Shown here piece by piece: positions 17,892-25,806 of a stretch of DNA of 64,000 bases (its first letter is position 1; each line of letters starts with the position of its first letter). Where the stretch lies: positions 358,110 to 422,109 of the forward strand of contig NZ_PYOD01000004.1 in assembly GCF_003026285.1 (NCBI RefSeq). Reading direction: 5' to 3'. Source of the stretch: Photobacterium profundum. GTDB lineage: Bacteria; Pseudomonadota; Gammaproteobacteria; Enterobacterales; Vibrionaceae. Under the pieces are notes generated by a model. The model saw nothing but the letters and a program-made list of their open reading frames with translations, did no database searches and was not told the origin of the DNA. The position numbers were made by a program, and so were the translations under genes.

Positions 17892-18914
17892 ATGAAGAAG
17901 AAAGTCATCGCGTTGTCGCTCGTTATCGGTTCGTTGTTTACTGTCGGTTGTACCCTGTACCAGCCTAATACGGTTTCAACTGACAATGCTTACGTTCACT
18001 CTGATGTGACAGCGATTTCTCCAGAAGTGGGCGGTCAGGTTAGCCAACTTTTTGTTGAAGACAATCAGTGGGTAAGCAAAGGCGCTCCATTGTTTTCTAT
18101 TGATGATGAAGACTTTATCGCCAACCAAGAAATTGCAAAGTCGGTGTTGGATGTGGCAAACGCAGCATTAAAAGCCAGTCAAACCAAGACCGAAATGCAA
18201 TTGGTGAAAATCGAGCAAGCAAAGCAAACCATTCATAGTGCAAGCGCTAATGCCGAACATCAAGCGGCGGAGCTCAAGCGTTTGTCGCGCCTTGTACAAA
18301 AGCAATTAGTGAGTAAAAATCAGTTTGAAGCGCAAAAAACACGTTCTATTGAAGCGAGCAGTAAGCTAGAAACGGCCAAGCTGGCGTTAGCGGCGGAGCA
18401 AAAACAGTACGACGTACTGCTGACGGAAAGGCAACAACTGACGGCGCAAAGAAAGCAAGCTGAAGCGAATCTTCGGTTGGTTAATATTGCGTTAGAAAGA
18501 ACCGTGGTGAAAGCGCCGTTTTCTGGCTTTGTTGCGGATAGACAAGTGCAAGTGGGTAAGTTTGTTCAGCCGGGAATGGGACTGATTGTGATGGTGCCAG
18601 ACTACGTTTGGGTGGAAGCCAACTTCAAAGAAACACAGTTAGAAAATGTCGCTCAAGGGCAAGATGTAGAAGTGGTACTAGACATGTTCCCTAATCAGTT
18701 GTTGCATGGCCGAGTAACGTCAATTACGCCGGCAACAGGGGCGCAATTTAGCTTGCTTCCACCACAAAATGCGACGGGTAATTTCGTTAAAGTTGTTCAG
18801 CGTGTGCCTGTGCGTATTGATCTAGATATTCCGGCGGAGCTGAAACAACGCATCTACCCGGGGCTATCTGCTGAAGTGTCGATTGAGACGGCAAAGCAAG
18901 GTAATGGCCGATGA
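17892..18914 (+). CDS. HlyD/EmrA-family efflux adaptor, possible lipoprotein
   Basis: 340 aa. The N-terminus MKKKVIALSLVIGSLFTVGC ends in a VGC lipobox-like motif, so it may be lipid-anchored, unusual for EmrA proteins, which normally keep a membrane helix. Then come the lipoyl half (VTAISPEVGGQVSQLFVEDN, near residue 38), a long coiled-coil hairpin (about 85-195), the second lipoyl half (RTVVKAPFSGFVADRQVQVG) and a beta-barrel (WVEANFKETQLENVA). Overlaps the MFS gene by an ATGA junction. Together they form an EmrAB-type drug exporter, repressed by the TetR protein via ACTGTACnGTACAGT. Confidence 0.9.
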   Translation: MKKKVIALSLVIGSLFTVGCTLYQPNTVSTDNAYVHSDVTAISPEVGGQVSQLFVEDNQWVSKGAPLFSIDDEDFIANQEIAKSVLDVANAALKASQTKTEMQLVKIEQAKQTIHSASANAEHQAAELKRLSRLVQKQLVSKNQFEAQKTRSIEASSKLETAKLALAAEQKQYDVLLTERQQLTAQRKQAEANLRLVNIALERTVVKAPFSGFVADRQVQVGKFVQPGMGLIVMVPDYVWVEANFKETQLENVAQGQDVEVVLDMFPNQLLHGRVTSITPATGAQFSLLPPQNATGNFVKVVQRVPVRIDLDIPAELKQRIYPGLSAEVSIETAKQGNGR

Positions 18915-20443
18915 AAACACACACTCCTTTGTTAATCTTGGCGCTGTTTGCGATTGCCGCGTTTGGCATTAATTCGGTGATGTTCACTGAGTTATCTCAT
19001 GAAATGGCAGCAACGACCGGACTTTCGTTGGACGAAACCGAGCTGGTTAAAATCGGCTTTATGATCACCCAACTACTGGGCTTTATATTAACTCCGATGC
19101 TGGTTCGTCAGTGTGGTGCGTATTTGCCTTTGGTGACGTCATTATTCGTTGGGCTTACCGTAAATATGGTGCTGTACTGGCAAGTGCCAAATCAATGGTT
19201 GTTTGCCATCACTTGGCTTTGCTGTGGTTTTTTTATGAGCATGCTACTGGTGGTTGTGAACTTCTTCTTGCTCGATAAATTTGAGGAGCGTTGGCTACCT
19301 GCAATTATTGCCCTGACCTTAGTGTTTTCAACGTTGATCCCTATGGGGGCCTATCCTTGGCTGGTGGCAGAGTTATTGGAAGTGTTTGATTGGTCCGTGT
19401 TTTGTGTCGTGTCGGCATGGTTGTACTTTTCAGCATTGGTTATGGTGAGCCTATTTAAACCAACGCCAATTCAAATTGCAGTCAAACCAAAATCAAGCAC
19501 TGTGGTTTACTCAGTGCTGGCAGTAATTATTAGTCTTGTTGTGTATCTCTTGATGCGCGGCAGCTTCTATAACTGGCTAGATTCGATTTGGTTCTCTCAA
19601 CTTACGGTTGTAGCCGCAGCGCTCGTTTTGTGCGCAGTATATCTTTTGACGAGAACGCGTAAGTTGAATACCGCATCCATGCAGCTACACGGTAAGTTGA
19701 AAACCAACGTGTTCATGTACAACGCTTTTTTGGCTGGTTTTGCCGTGATGGCAAGTACAATGCTGTTTGGTAACTTCCTAAAAATGGCGATGCACTACAA
19801 CAACCTCAATGCTGGTTATGCGCAATTACCATCGTTTTACGCCATGTTAGTAGGCATGTTGGTGAGTGTGTTGGTGTTCTATTTCCGGCGCCCACTCTCT
19901 GATGCTGTGGTGCCGTTTGGAGTGTTGATGATCTTGCTATCGGTTTATGAATTCAGTCAGTTGCCAAGCTTTGTTGGTTCTGAATCGTTGCCTTTACCAA
20001 TGCTGCTGCGCGGCTTCGGTGTGGGTATGCTGAACGTATCCGTAACCATAGCTGTATTGATGTACTTTAAGGCCGATGACCGACTTGAGGGGATCGCAAA
20101 TTTTTATTTATTCCGAACCATGGGGGGAGTGATAGGTGGTGCGTTTTTCTCACGTGTGATTCAAAACCATAGTGCACAAGCTTCAGGAGAAATTGGCCGA
20201 ACCTTAGATGGATCAAGCCACACTTTTGCCGCTTATGAACATGCCCTTGGCAATGCAATTTTGACTCATGGTCGTTTGCCAACCCCGTCGTTGGGCATGA
20301 GCCAAATTAGCGGGATAGTGAAAGAGCAAGCGACTACGTTAGCACTAAACAACTCGCTCATAATATTTATTTTCTCTATTTTTTCCCTTACACCAATTTT
20401 ATTGATTGGTAAGAAATTGGCAGCCAAACAGGAAGCAAATTAG
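18911..20443 (+). CDS. MFS transporter of an EmrAB-like efflux system
   Basis: 510 aa with about 14 hydrophobic helices spread over the whole length, as in the DHA2 drug:proton antiporter group. Overlapping start (ATGA) with the HlyD gene implies translational coupling. The usual N-terminal-half motif A is weak, so drug specificity is not predictable. The codon and base composition of this operon appears slightly more G+C-rich than its neighbours, and a Vibrio-type hairpin repeat follows it, which could reflect transfer (impression, not computed). Confidence 0.87.
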   Translation: MKTHTPLLILALFAIAAFGINSVMFTELSHEMAATTGLSLDETELVKIGFMITQLLGFILTPMLVRQCGAYLPLVTSLFVGLTVNMVLYWQVPNQWLFAITWLCCGFFMSMLLVVVNFFLLDKFEERWLPAIIALTLVFSTLIPMGAYPWLVAELLEVFDWSVFCVVSAWLYFSALVMVSLFKPTPIQIAVKPKSSTVVYSVLAVIISLVVYLLMRGSFYNWLDSIWFSQLTVVAAALVLCAVYLLTRTRKLNTASMQLHGKLKTNVFMYNAFLAGFAVMASTMLFGNFLKMAMHYNNLNAGYAQLPSFYAMLVGMLVSVLVFYFRRPLSDAVVPFGVLMILLSVYEFSQLPSFVGSESLPLPMLLRGFGVGMLNVSVTIAVLMYFKADDRLEGIANFYLFRTMGGVIGGAFFSRVIQNHSAQASGEIGRTLDGSSHTFAAYEHALGNAILTHGRLPTPSLGMSQISGIVKEQATTLALNNSLIIFIFSIFSLTPILLIGKKLAAKQEAN

Positions 20444-20463
20444 ACGTGACGATTCTTTGGGGG

Positions 20464-20500
20464 CATTCCCGCTAGCGACGAAGGAGCGTAGTCGGGAATC
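20464..20500. repeat. REP-like hairpin after the efflux operon
   Basis: CATTCCCG...CGGGAATC, imperfect inverted repeat of about 37 bp, the form common as a dispersed intergenic repeat in Vibrio genomes. Confidence 0.5.
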
Positions 20501-20550
20501 TTTATTTCCTTGAGATGCTAGAAGTGATTGGCTCTGAACCAAGTAGATCT

Positions 20551-20578
20551 AAAAAGGGAGTGATGACACTCCCTTTTT
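20551..20578. terminator. Bidirectional terminator between MFS and tetR
   Basis: AAAAAGGGAGTG-ATGA-CACTCCCTTTTT, perfect 12-bp stem with A- and T-runs on either side, placed between convergent stop codons. Confidence 0.92.
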
Positions 20579-20587
20579 CGTTTCTGC

Positions 20588-21190
20588 TTATCGCTGATAT
20601 AGCGAGAGAAAGGCACTGACGGCATTGTGTGCATGAGTGTCTAATTGGTCGTCGCTGAGAAATTTAAAACCCATTAACGCCATGTTTTGGTAATCCAGTT
20701 TGATAAGCGCAAGAAGCTGCCCACAGGCGAGGTCGGGATCGTCAATCTTGAGTTGTTGGCTGACTTCATCGGTTTTTAGAAATTCAATCAAGTACTGATG
20801 AATACGCATTGGCCCCGTTTGCCAGAACTGGTTCGGAACCGAGTCGTGTTTATTAAAATCTGCCGAAATGATGCGGTAGAGCGATAATATTGGGTTAGAG
20901 CAAATGCCACGTAGGTATTTCTTAGCAAAATCTTCAAGAGTATCTGGCAGTGATTCGTTTTGCCTTTCTGCGAGTTGGAAAACTGATTCCAAACTGGTTT
21001 TGGTGTTATGTGCTAAGACCTCTACAAATAGCCCTTCTTTATTAGAGAAGTAGCGATATAAGGTCTGCTTCGAACCGCCACAAATAGCAACGATTTGGTC
21101 CAGTGAAGTATCTTTGTAGCCTTGCTCAATAAAGAGTTCTGTAGCTACCTCGATGATTCGGATCCTTTTCTTCTGAGTGGAAGCTCGCAT
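20588..21190 (-). CDS. TetR-family repressor of the adjacent efflux operon
   Basis: 200 aa from MRASTQKKR; the frame extends to 21232 but that would run through the operator palindrome. Typical TetR HTH at residues 10-55: RIIEVATELFIEQGYKDTSL, DQIVAICGGSKQTLYRYFSNKEGLF. The remainder is an all-helical ligand-binding domain of AcrR type. Convergent with the HlyD-MFS operon. Identical ACTGTACnGTACAGT palindromes in front of this gene and in front of the operon indicate autorepression plus control of the pump. Confidence 0.92.
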   Translation of the reverse strand: MRASTQKKRIRIIEVATELFIEQGYKDTSLDQIVAICGGSKQTLYRYFSNKEGLFVEVLAHNTKTSLESVFQLAERQNESLPDTLEDFAKKYLRGICSNPILSLYRIISADFNKHDSVPNQFWQTGPMRIHQYLIEFLKTDEVSQQLKIDDPDLACGQLLALIKLDYQNMALMGFKFLSDDQLDTHAHNAVSAFLSLYQR

Positions 21191-21212
21191 AACAACACCT
21201 AGCCTATATAAA

Positions 21213-21227
21213 ACTGTACAGTACAGT
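21213..21227. promoter_or_regulatory. TetR operator in front of its own gene
   Basis: ACTGTACAGTACAGT, the same palindrome as at 17841 apart from the centre base, 23 bp upstream of the tetR start. Confidence 0.85.
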
Positions 21228-21520
21228 ATCACTATTGGTGGCTAGGCACACATATTTTCCTAACGTAGATACAAAAAAGCGACTCAAGGTGCATATATCG
21301 TTTTGCACAAACTCAACTTATTCCCAAACAAACAGTTTTGTGCCAAAAATCTAACTCACTCTGAATCCTGCATCTTGAGGTGACTAGGGTATAGGTACAT
21401 ACCTGTGTTATATCAGCAGATTATCGCATAGTTGGTAGAGATGTTGTTTAGTTGACATGTGCCCATATTTGGGAATTTAAGCAGTGCTATAGTTAAAATC
21501 CAATCACTAGGGAGGTGTTT

Positions 21521-22918
21521 ATGACTTTCATTCAGTCATTTGGTGCCGCAGAGACGGTTACTGGTTCCTGCCATTTTTTACAACTTAAAAACGGGCCTAA
21601 TATACTGGTCGATTGCGGCTATTTTCAAGGTGAAAATGAAGAGCAGACCTATGCGCCTTTTGATTTCGATCCTAAAGATGTCGATATTGTTTTACTTACC
21701 CATGCTCATTTGGATCATGTAGGACGCGTTCCGAAACTTGTTAAAGAAGGATTTGACGGTAAAGTTGTCGCCTTGCGCGCGACAATGGATTTGGCTGAGG
21801 TTATCTTAATGGATAGCGCCAAAATTGCAGAAGAAGATTATAAAACTGCATTGAAAAAAGCCAAAAGAACAGGTTCCGAAAAACAGGTTCCTCCGCCTAT
21901 CTATAGTAGCGACGATGCGAAAGCGGTGTTTGATTTAATCATTCAATACGCTGACTACAATAAAGCCATTCAGCTTGTGCCTGGCGTTAAGGTTACCTTT
22001 AGAAACGCGGGACATATTCTTGGCTCTGCAACTATTCAAATAGAAGTAAGCGAAGAGGGGTACACAAAATCGCTCGTGTTCAGTGGTGATCTTGGCAGCC
22101 GTCGAGATATTATTATGACATCTCCCTCTTTTGTTAAAAAAGCCGATGCACTTTATATTGAATCGACTTATGGCGATCGTGAACATCGTCCTTTAAAAGA
22201 GACTATCGACGAGTGTAAAGAGATTATTATCAATACCTTAGAAAACCAAGGTAATGTACTGATCCCATCCTTTGCGATTGAACGGACGCAGGAGATTCTG
22301 CTACTTATTAAGCAGATGTATTACGACAAAGAGTTACCCGTCTGTAAAGTGTTTTTAGACTCGCCCATGGCGATACGTGCAACACAGATCTATAACAATT
22401 ACCACGCAGAATTAAACGCTTCCGCCGACAAACTATTGTTACGCGACGGCACTGTTTTTGACTTTCCTTATCTGCAATATTCACTAAAAGCTAAAGATTC
22501 CACGCTCATTAATAATGAGGAAAGTGGCTGTATTATTATTGCTGGTAGCGGAATGTGTACTGGTGGGCGTATTTTACATCACTTTAAACACCGCTTATGG
22601 GATGATCGTAACAGCGTTATCTTTGTTGGTTATCAGGTGAAAGGCACGCTGGGACGGCAAATGATCGACGGGGCCGAGTCTATTCAGCTTTATCATGAAA
22701 AAATTAATGTGAATGCCCAAATACACATGCTCAGCGGATTCTCAGCGCATGCAGACCAAAGCGATCTGCTAGCTTGGATGAGTGAGTTTGAACAGCTAGA
22801 GAAAATTTATTTAATACACGGCGAGCCTGACAAGCAGGCTGTGTTTAAAGAAGTGATTAAAGAACAGCTGCATAAATCTGTCCATATTGTTAAATATGGC
22901 GAAAAAATTTACGTTTAG
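21521..22918 (+). CDS. MBL-fold beta-CASP nuclease (RNA-specificity domain)
   Basis: 465 aa, started at the ATG with GGAGG 5 nt upstream. All motifs of the beta-CASP ribonuclease family are visible: VDCGYFQG, LTHAHLDHVGR (metal site, about residue 66), AGHILGSATI, FSGDLGSR, YIESTYGDR (motif A), SGFSAHADQ (motif B) and IYLIHGEPD (motif C), with the beta-CASP insertion about 200-370. Homologous to CPSF-73/Ysh1-type enzymes; bacterial members are RNA exo- or endonucleases, with in vivo targets mostly undefined. Single gene. Confidence 0.93.
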   Translation: MTFIQSFGAAETVTGSCHFLQLKNGPNILVDCGYFQGENEEQTYAPFDFDPKDVDIVLLTHAHLDHVGRVPKLVKEGFDGKVVALRATMDLAEVILMDSAKIAEEDYKTALKKAKRTGSEKQVPPPIYSSDDAKAVFDLIIQYADYNKAIQLVPGVKVTFRNAGHILGSATIQIEVSEEGYTKSLVFSGDLGSRRDIIMTSPSFVKKADALYIESTYGDREHRPLKETIDECKEIIINTLENQGNVLIPSFAIERTQEILLLIKQMYYDKELPVCKVFLDSPMAIRATQIYNNYHAELNASADKLLLRDGTVFDFPYLQYSLKAKDSTLINNEESGCIIIAGSGMCTGGRILHHFKHRLWDDRNSVIFVGYQVKGTLGRQMIDGAESIQLYHEKINVNAQIHMLSGFSAHADQSDLLAWMSEFEQLEKIYLIHGEPDKQAVFKEVIKEQLHKSVHIVKYGEKIYV

Positions 22919-22928
22919 AATATACAAA

Positions 22929-22962
22929 ATAGCTCCATTTTATCATTATAATTTGGGGCTAT
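22929..22962 (+). terminator. Weak hairpin after the beta-CASP nuclease gene
   Basis: ATAGCTCC / GGGGCTAT with an 18-nt loop; no clear T-run. Low support. Confidence 0.3.
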
Positions 22963-23137
22963 ATTATCTCCCGTAATCTATCGGTAATTTATCCTTTTGC
23001 TGAAGTGAAGGTTGCTATTTTTTACTGATACCCCAATGATAAGCCTATTAATTGTACTTTTGCTTGCTAATGATTAAGCCAAAGATCCAATTCCAACATC
23101 CGTCCTAATTGAAGCGGGCAAAACGAAAGGCGTATCT

Positions 23138-23993
23138 ATGCAAACTCAACCTACGTCAAATGAAACAGTTCAAATCACAAGTTCTCAGCCAAATGCAAAA
23201 GGCAAAAATCTAAGTATTTTATTCGAATTAGTGATGTTTATTCGCCCCTATAAAGGGAAAGTCTTGGCTGCACTCGTCGCGCTAATCTTTACTGCTTCCC
23301 TTACTTTATCTGTAGGGCATGGAGTGCGAATCCTGATTGATGAAGGGTTCATCCAACAGTCGATACACGATCTTGAACGTGCTATTCAATTTATTCTTAC
23401 GATAACGGTGCTTATTTCAATCGGTACATTCTTTCGGTTCTATTTAGTCTCTTCAGTGGGGGAGCGAGTCAGTGCTGATATAAGGCTCGCGGTGTTCAAT
23501 CACGTCATTACCTTGCATCCCAGCTATTTTGAAATCAATGGTAGTGGCGACATCATGTCGCGCATCACCACTGATACTACCTTGCTACAGAGCATTATTG
23601 GTTCTTCATTTTCGATGGCGATGCGCAGTGCATTAATGTGTGTAGGTGCAATCATCATGTTATTTGCAACCAACATAAAACTAACATTAATTGTATTAGC
23701 ATCGGTGCCATTTATTCTTGTACCGATACTGGTTTACGGACGCCGTGTGAGAGCTTTGTCACGCAAGAGTCAAGATTCGATGGCCGATGTTGGGAGTTAT
23801 GCGGGTGAAGCTATTGAACACATTAAGACCGTTCAAAGTTACAGTCACGAAGCGCAAGAAAGAGAGTCGTTCTCTAATGAAGTAGAAAAGGCTTTCGAAA
23901 TTGGACGCCAACGCGTTAAGCAGCGTGCCATTTTGATCTCAGGCGTGATTGTGATTGTTTTCAGTGCCATCGCAGGCATGCTTTGGGTGGGCG
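23138..23993 (+). pseudogene. ABC exporter, 5' fragment (membrane domain), split by the island
   Basis: About 285 native residues of an ABC-type exporter half-transporter: the ABC membrane domain with helices at about 40-60, 78-98, 155-200 and 260-285, including the VSADIRLAVFNHVITLHPSYFE coupling region. The native frame ends at MLWVG; the frame then reads eight foreign residues (AYHHKVVH) to a TGA at 24017-24019. The missing part continues at 53277 (VGGSDVINGTM...). Joined, the two parts give about 600 residues, the normal length of an MsbA/LmrA-like exporter. Without the ATPase domain this fragment cannot transport. Confidence 0.92.
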
Positions 23994-24017
23994 CATACCA
24001 CCATAAGGTTGTGCATT

Positions 24018-24071
24018 GATTTTTATTACACGTTGCTTGGCGCTTGGTTTTCAGCTGAAGTAATAAAAATC
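24018..24071. repeat. Perfect 12-bp inverted repeat just inside the island's left end
   Basis: GATTTTTATTAC (24018-24029) and GTAATAAAAATC (24060-24071) enclose 30 nt. Only 24 bp from the junction. Could be a recombinase arm/binding structure or a terminator of read-through from the broken ABC gene. Confidence 0.65.
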
Positions 24072-24215
24072 GCCCATTTCGTACGGTATTTTACCAAGAC
24101 AAAGCCTGTAGTACAGCAAAGTATTACCTTACTCATACCTTTCTGCAACAATTATTCCGGTCCGAACATCCCATATGAACCATCCTGATAGGGAGTAGTA
24201 TTACCCTATTACCAT

Positions 24216-24818
24216 TTAATTTGTCACGACAATTTGACGTAAATAGTTATAAGCTTCACATAGAAAGTCTGCTGAGCATGTCGCGCTATCGTAAATAGAT
24301 TCACTAATCTTAGATTGTACTATGTAGATCATCGCACGGATTAATGGCGTGGTGTATTTGCCACCGTTACGACCCGCATTCCCCATGTTTTGATTATAGC
24401 TTCTTATAGCTGGATCAATTTGTGTTTTTCTTCCTGTGAGCGAAAACTTAATTCATCAATCTTTTCCGTGCATCACCCTTTGATTATCAACTTTGAATCT
24501 TGTTTATTTATTTCACTAAAAATCTCTCCAATTTTGTATTCAATGGCATTATTAGCATGTTTCTTAGAGCCTTCTATGTACGGGAATATAATCGATTAGG
24601 TCATCATCCGTTAATGCGTTGTTATGGTCGAATTTATCTTCCGCATATTTTGGCGCTGCACATTCACTCCAACGATATTACTCATTGATGATGTACTCAT
24701 AGGTTTCCATCATCATTTCAGTTTCTTCCGACGTGGTAAATTCAAGGTTATCAAGATATTCAAGAAACAGCATCCATGATGATTGCTCTGTGTCGTAGAG
24801 CTCGGAACAACAAGTTAA
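24216..24818 (-). pseudogene. Decayed type I restriction methylase gene (hsdM), N-terminal part
   Basis: Reading the minus strand in three frames gives consecutive pieces of a type I DNA methyltransferase N-terminus: ELYDTEQSSWMLFLEYLDNLE, then after an in-frame stop YRWSECAAPK and FDHNNALTDDDLIDY, then (frameshift) IEYKIGEIFSEI and IDELSFRSQEEKH, then (frameshift) NMGNAGRNGGKYTTPLIRAM and IYDSATCSADFLCEAYNYL, the start of the SAM-binding domain. At least one nonsense codon and two frameshifts. The gene lacks its beginning and all of the C-terminal half. It belongs to a different HsdM subgroup from the intact gene at 38659. Confidence 0.85.
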
Positions 24819-24867
24819 TCAATGCCCAGAACTGTCGAGCCCTAGACATAGAAAATACTGTTAGGTT

Positions 24868-25179
24868 TCAGGTTTTGGTCTGGATTAATGACAAGATAAG
24901 TTCCTTTTTTTCTCTTTCCGTCATTTGAGCCACTAAACACGCTATTTCTGCAGAGGTTTCATCTTCACAGAAAAAATAACTTAAAGGCACGCCTAATTCG
25001 TCGGCCAATAGCTTTAAGGTGCGTACGTCTGGAGTATGTTTACTCTTCTCATATTGATTCATTCTAGGGCTTGCAGAGCTTTCATCCATACCTATGCGCA
25101 CTCCCAACGCTTTTTGAGAGAGCTTTGCTTTTTTGCGAGCTTCTTTGAGCCGCACTGGAATTGGGTTATCGAATGACAC
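24868..25179 (-). CDS. XRE-family HTH regulator
   Basis: 103 aa. HTH_3 domain at residues 8-68: RLKEARKKAKLSQKALGVRI, then MNQYEKSKHTPDVRTLKLLA and LGVPLSYFF, then a short helical tail. Divergent from the gene pair at 25282-27179. The intergenic gap holds two perfect ACTAAG-N5-CTTAGT palindromes, one next to each promoter, which are the obvious operators. The regulator probably keeps the helicase pair silent and represses itself, as in phage-like or defence modules. Confidence 0.92.
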   Translation of the reverse strand: MSFDNPIPVRLKEARKKAKLSQKALGVRIGMDESSASPRMNQYEKSKHTPDVRTLKLLADELGVPLSYFFCEDETSAEIACLVAQMTEREKKELILSLIQTKT

Positions 25180-25208
25180 TTGATCTTCATATCTCTGATC
25201 TCACGGTA

Positions 25209-25225
25209 ACTAAGATTTTCTTAGT
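25209..25225. promoter_or_regulatory. Operator 1 of the XRE regulator
   Basis: ACTAAG-ATTTT-CTTAGT, perfect 6-bp arms with 5-bp spacer, 30 bp before the XRE start codon. Confidence 0.85.
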
Positions 25226-25242
25226 TTTACTGATTTCTGTAT

Positions 25243-25259
25243 ACTAAGCAATCCTTAGT
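25243..25259. promoter_or_regulatory. Operator 2 of the XRE regulator
   Basis: ACTAAG-CAATC-CTTAGT, same arms and spacer as operator 1, 34 bp centre to centre, 23 bp before the start of the 174-aa gene. Confidence 0.85.
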
Positions 25260-25281
25260 ATTTGAGTAGTATAAGTGGTAC

Positions 25282-25806
25282 ATGAAGCGTTTTATAAAAA
25301 TCAGTGATGAAATGCACAAGTTGTTGATTGAAAAAGAGATGGATGGATTTTTAGTTGTTGAGCTAAGAGATGCATTTGTTTCAATTGATAATTCTTACGT
25401 TGATCTGGATGATGCTCGTCGTAAGGTTTACCGACAACTCCTGCGTTTGGTGAAGAACAATTGGCTTCGGGTTGAAGGGAAGGGGCAACAGAAACGATAC
25501 TTTCAAACAGACTTATTTAGAGGTCTTCAAGTCGATACTGCGTCAGAAAATACTAACGTTACCCTTTCCGCCGCGTCTGATTACTCTGTATTAAGGTATG
25601 AACGCAATCAATACAAAGGCGAGCTAGAGATTGTTTTTGGGGAGATTAATGAGTATCAATCTCTCTGTGGTCGCTTTCCAGAATTAGAACCGAGGTTAAT
25701 TCCACTTCTTGAGCAAGCAAAAGAACAATCAGCGCAGTTACTGGGAAGAGTGAATGTATTAACTAATGTTCTCAAAACACTCTCTGAGGATAACCGGTCG
25801 TGCTAA
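25282..25806 (+). CDS. Unknown 174-aa partner of the downstream helicase
   Basis: No family recognised. Residues about 10-75 look like a winged-helix domain (VVELRDAFVSIDNSY, DDARRKVYRQLLRLVKNNWL, then RVEGKGQQKRYF as a wing), and about 100-165 form helices with coiled-coil character. The stop codon overlaps the GTG start of the helicase gene by 7 bp, so the two are translationally coupled and probably work together. Expression is likely controlled by the divergent XRE regulator. Confidence 0.75.
   Translation: MKRFIKISDEMHKLLIEKEMDGFLVVELRDAFVSIDNSYVDLDDARRKVYRQLLRLVKNNWLRVEGKGQQKRYFQTDLFRGLQVDTASENTNVTLSAASDYSVLRYERNQYKGELEIVFGEINEYQSLCGRFPELEPRLIPLLEQAKEQSAQLLGRVNVLTNVLKTLSEDNRSC

Noticed and set aside
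24390..24688. Plus-strand ORFs of 62-69 aa in the left island flank
   Set aside because: The minus strand of the same DNA encodes recognisable pieces of hsdM; the plus frames are chance.
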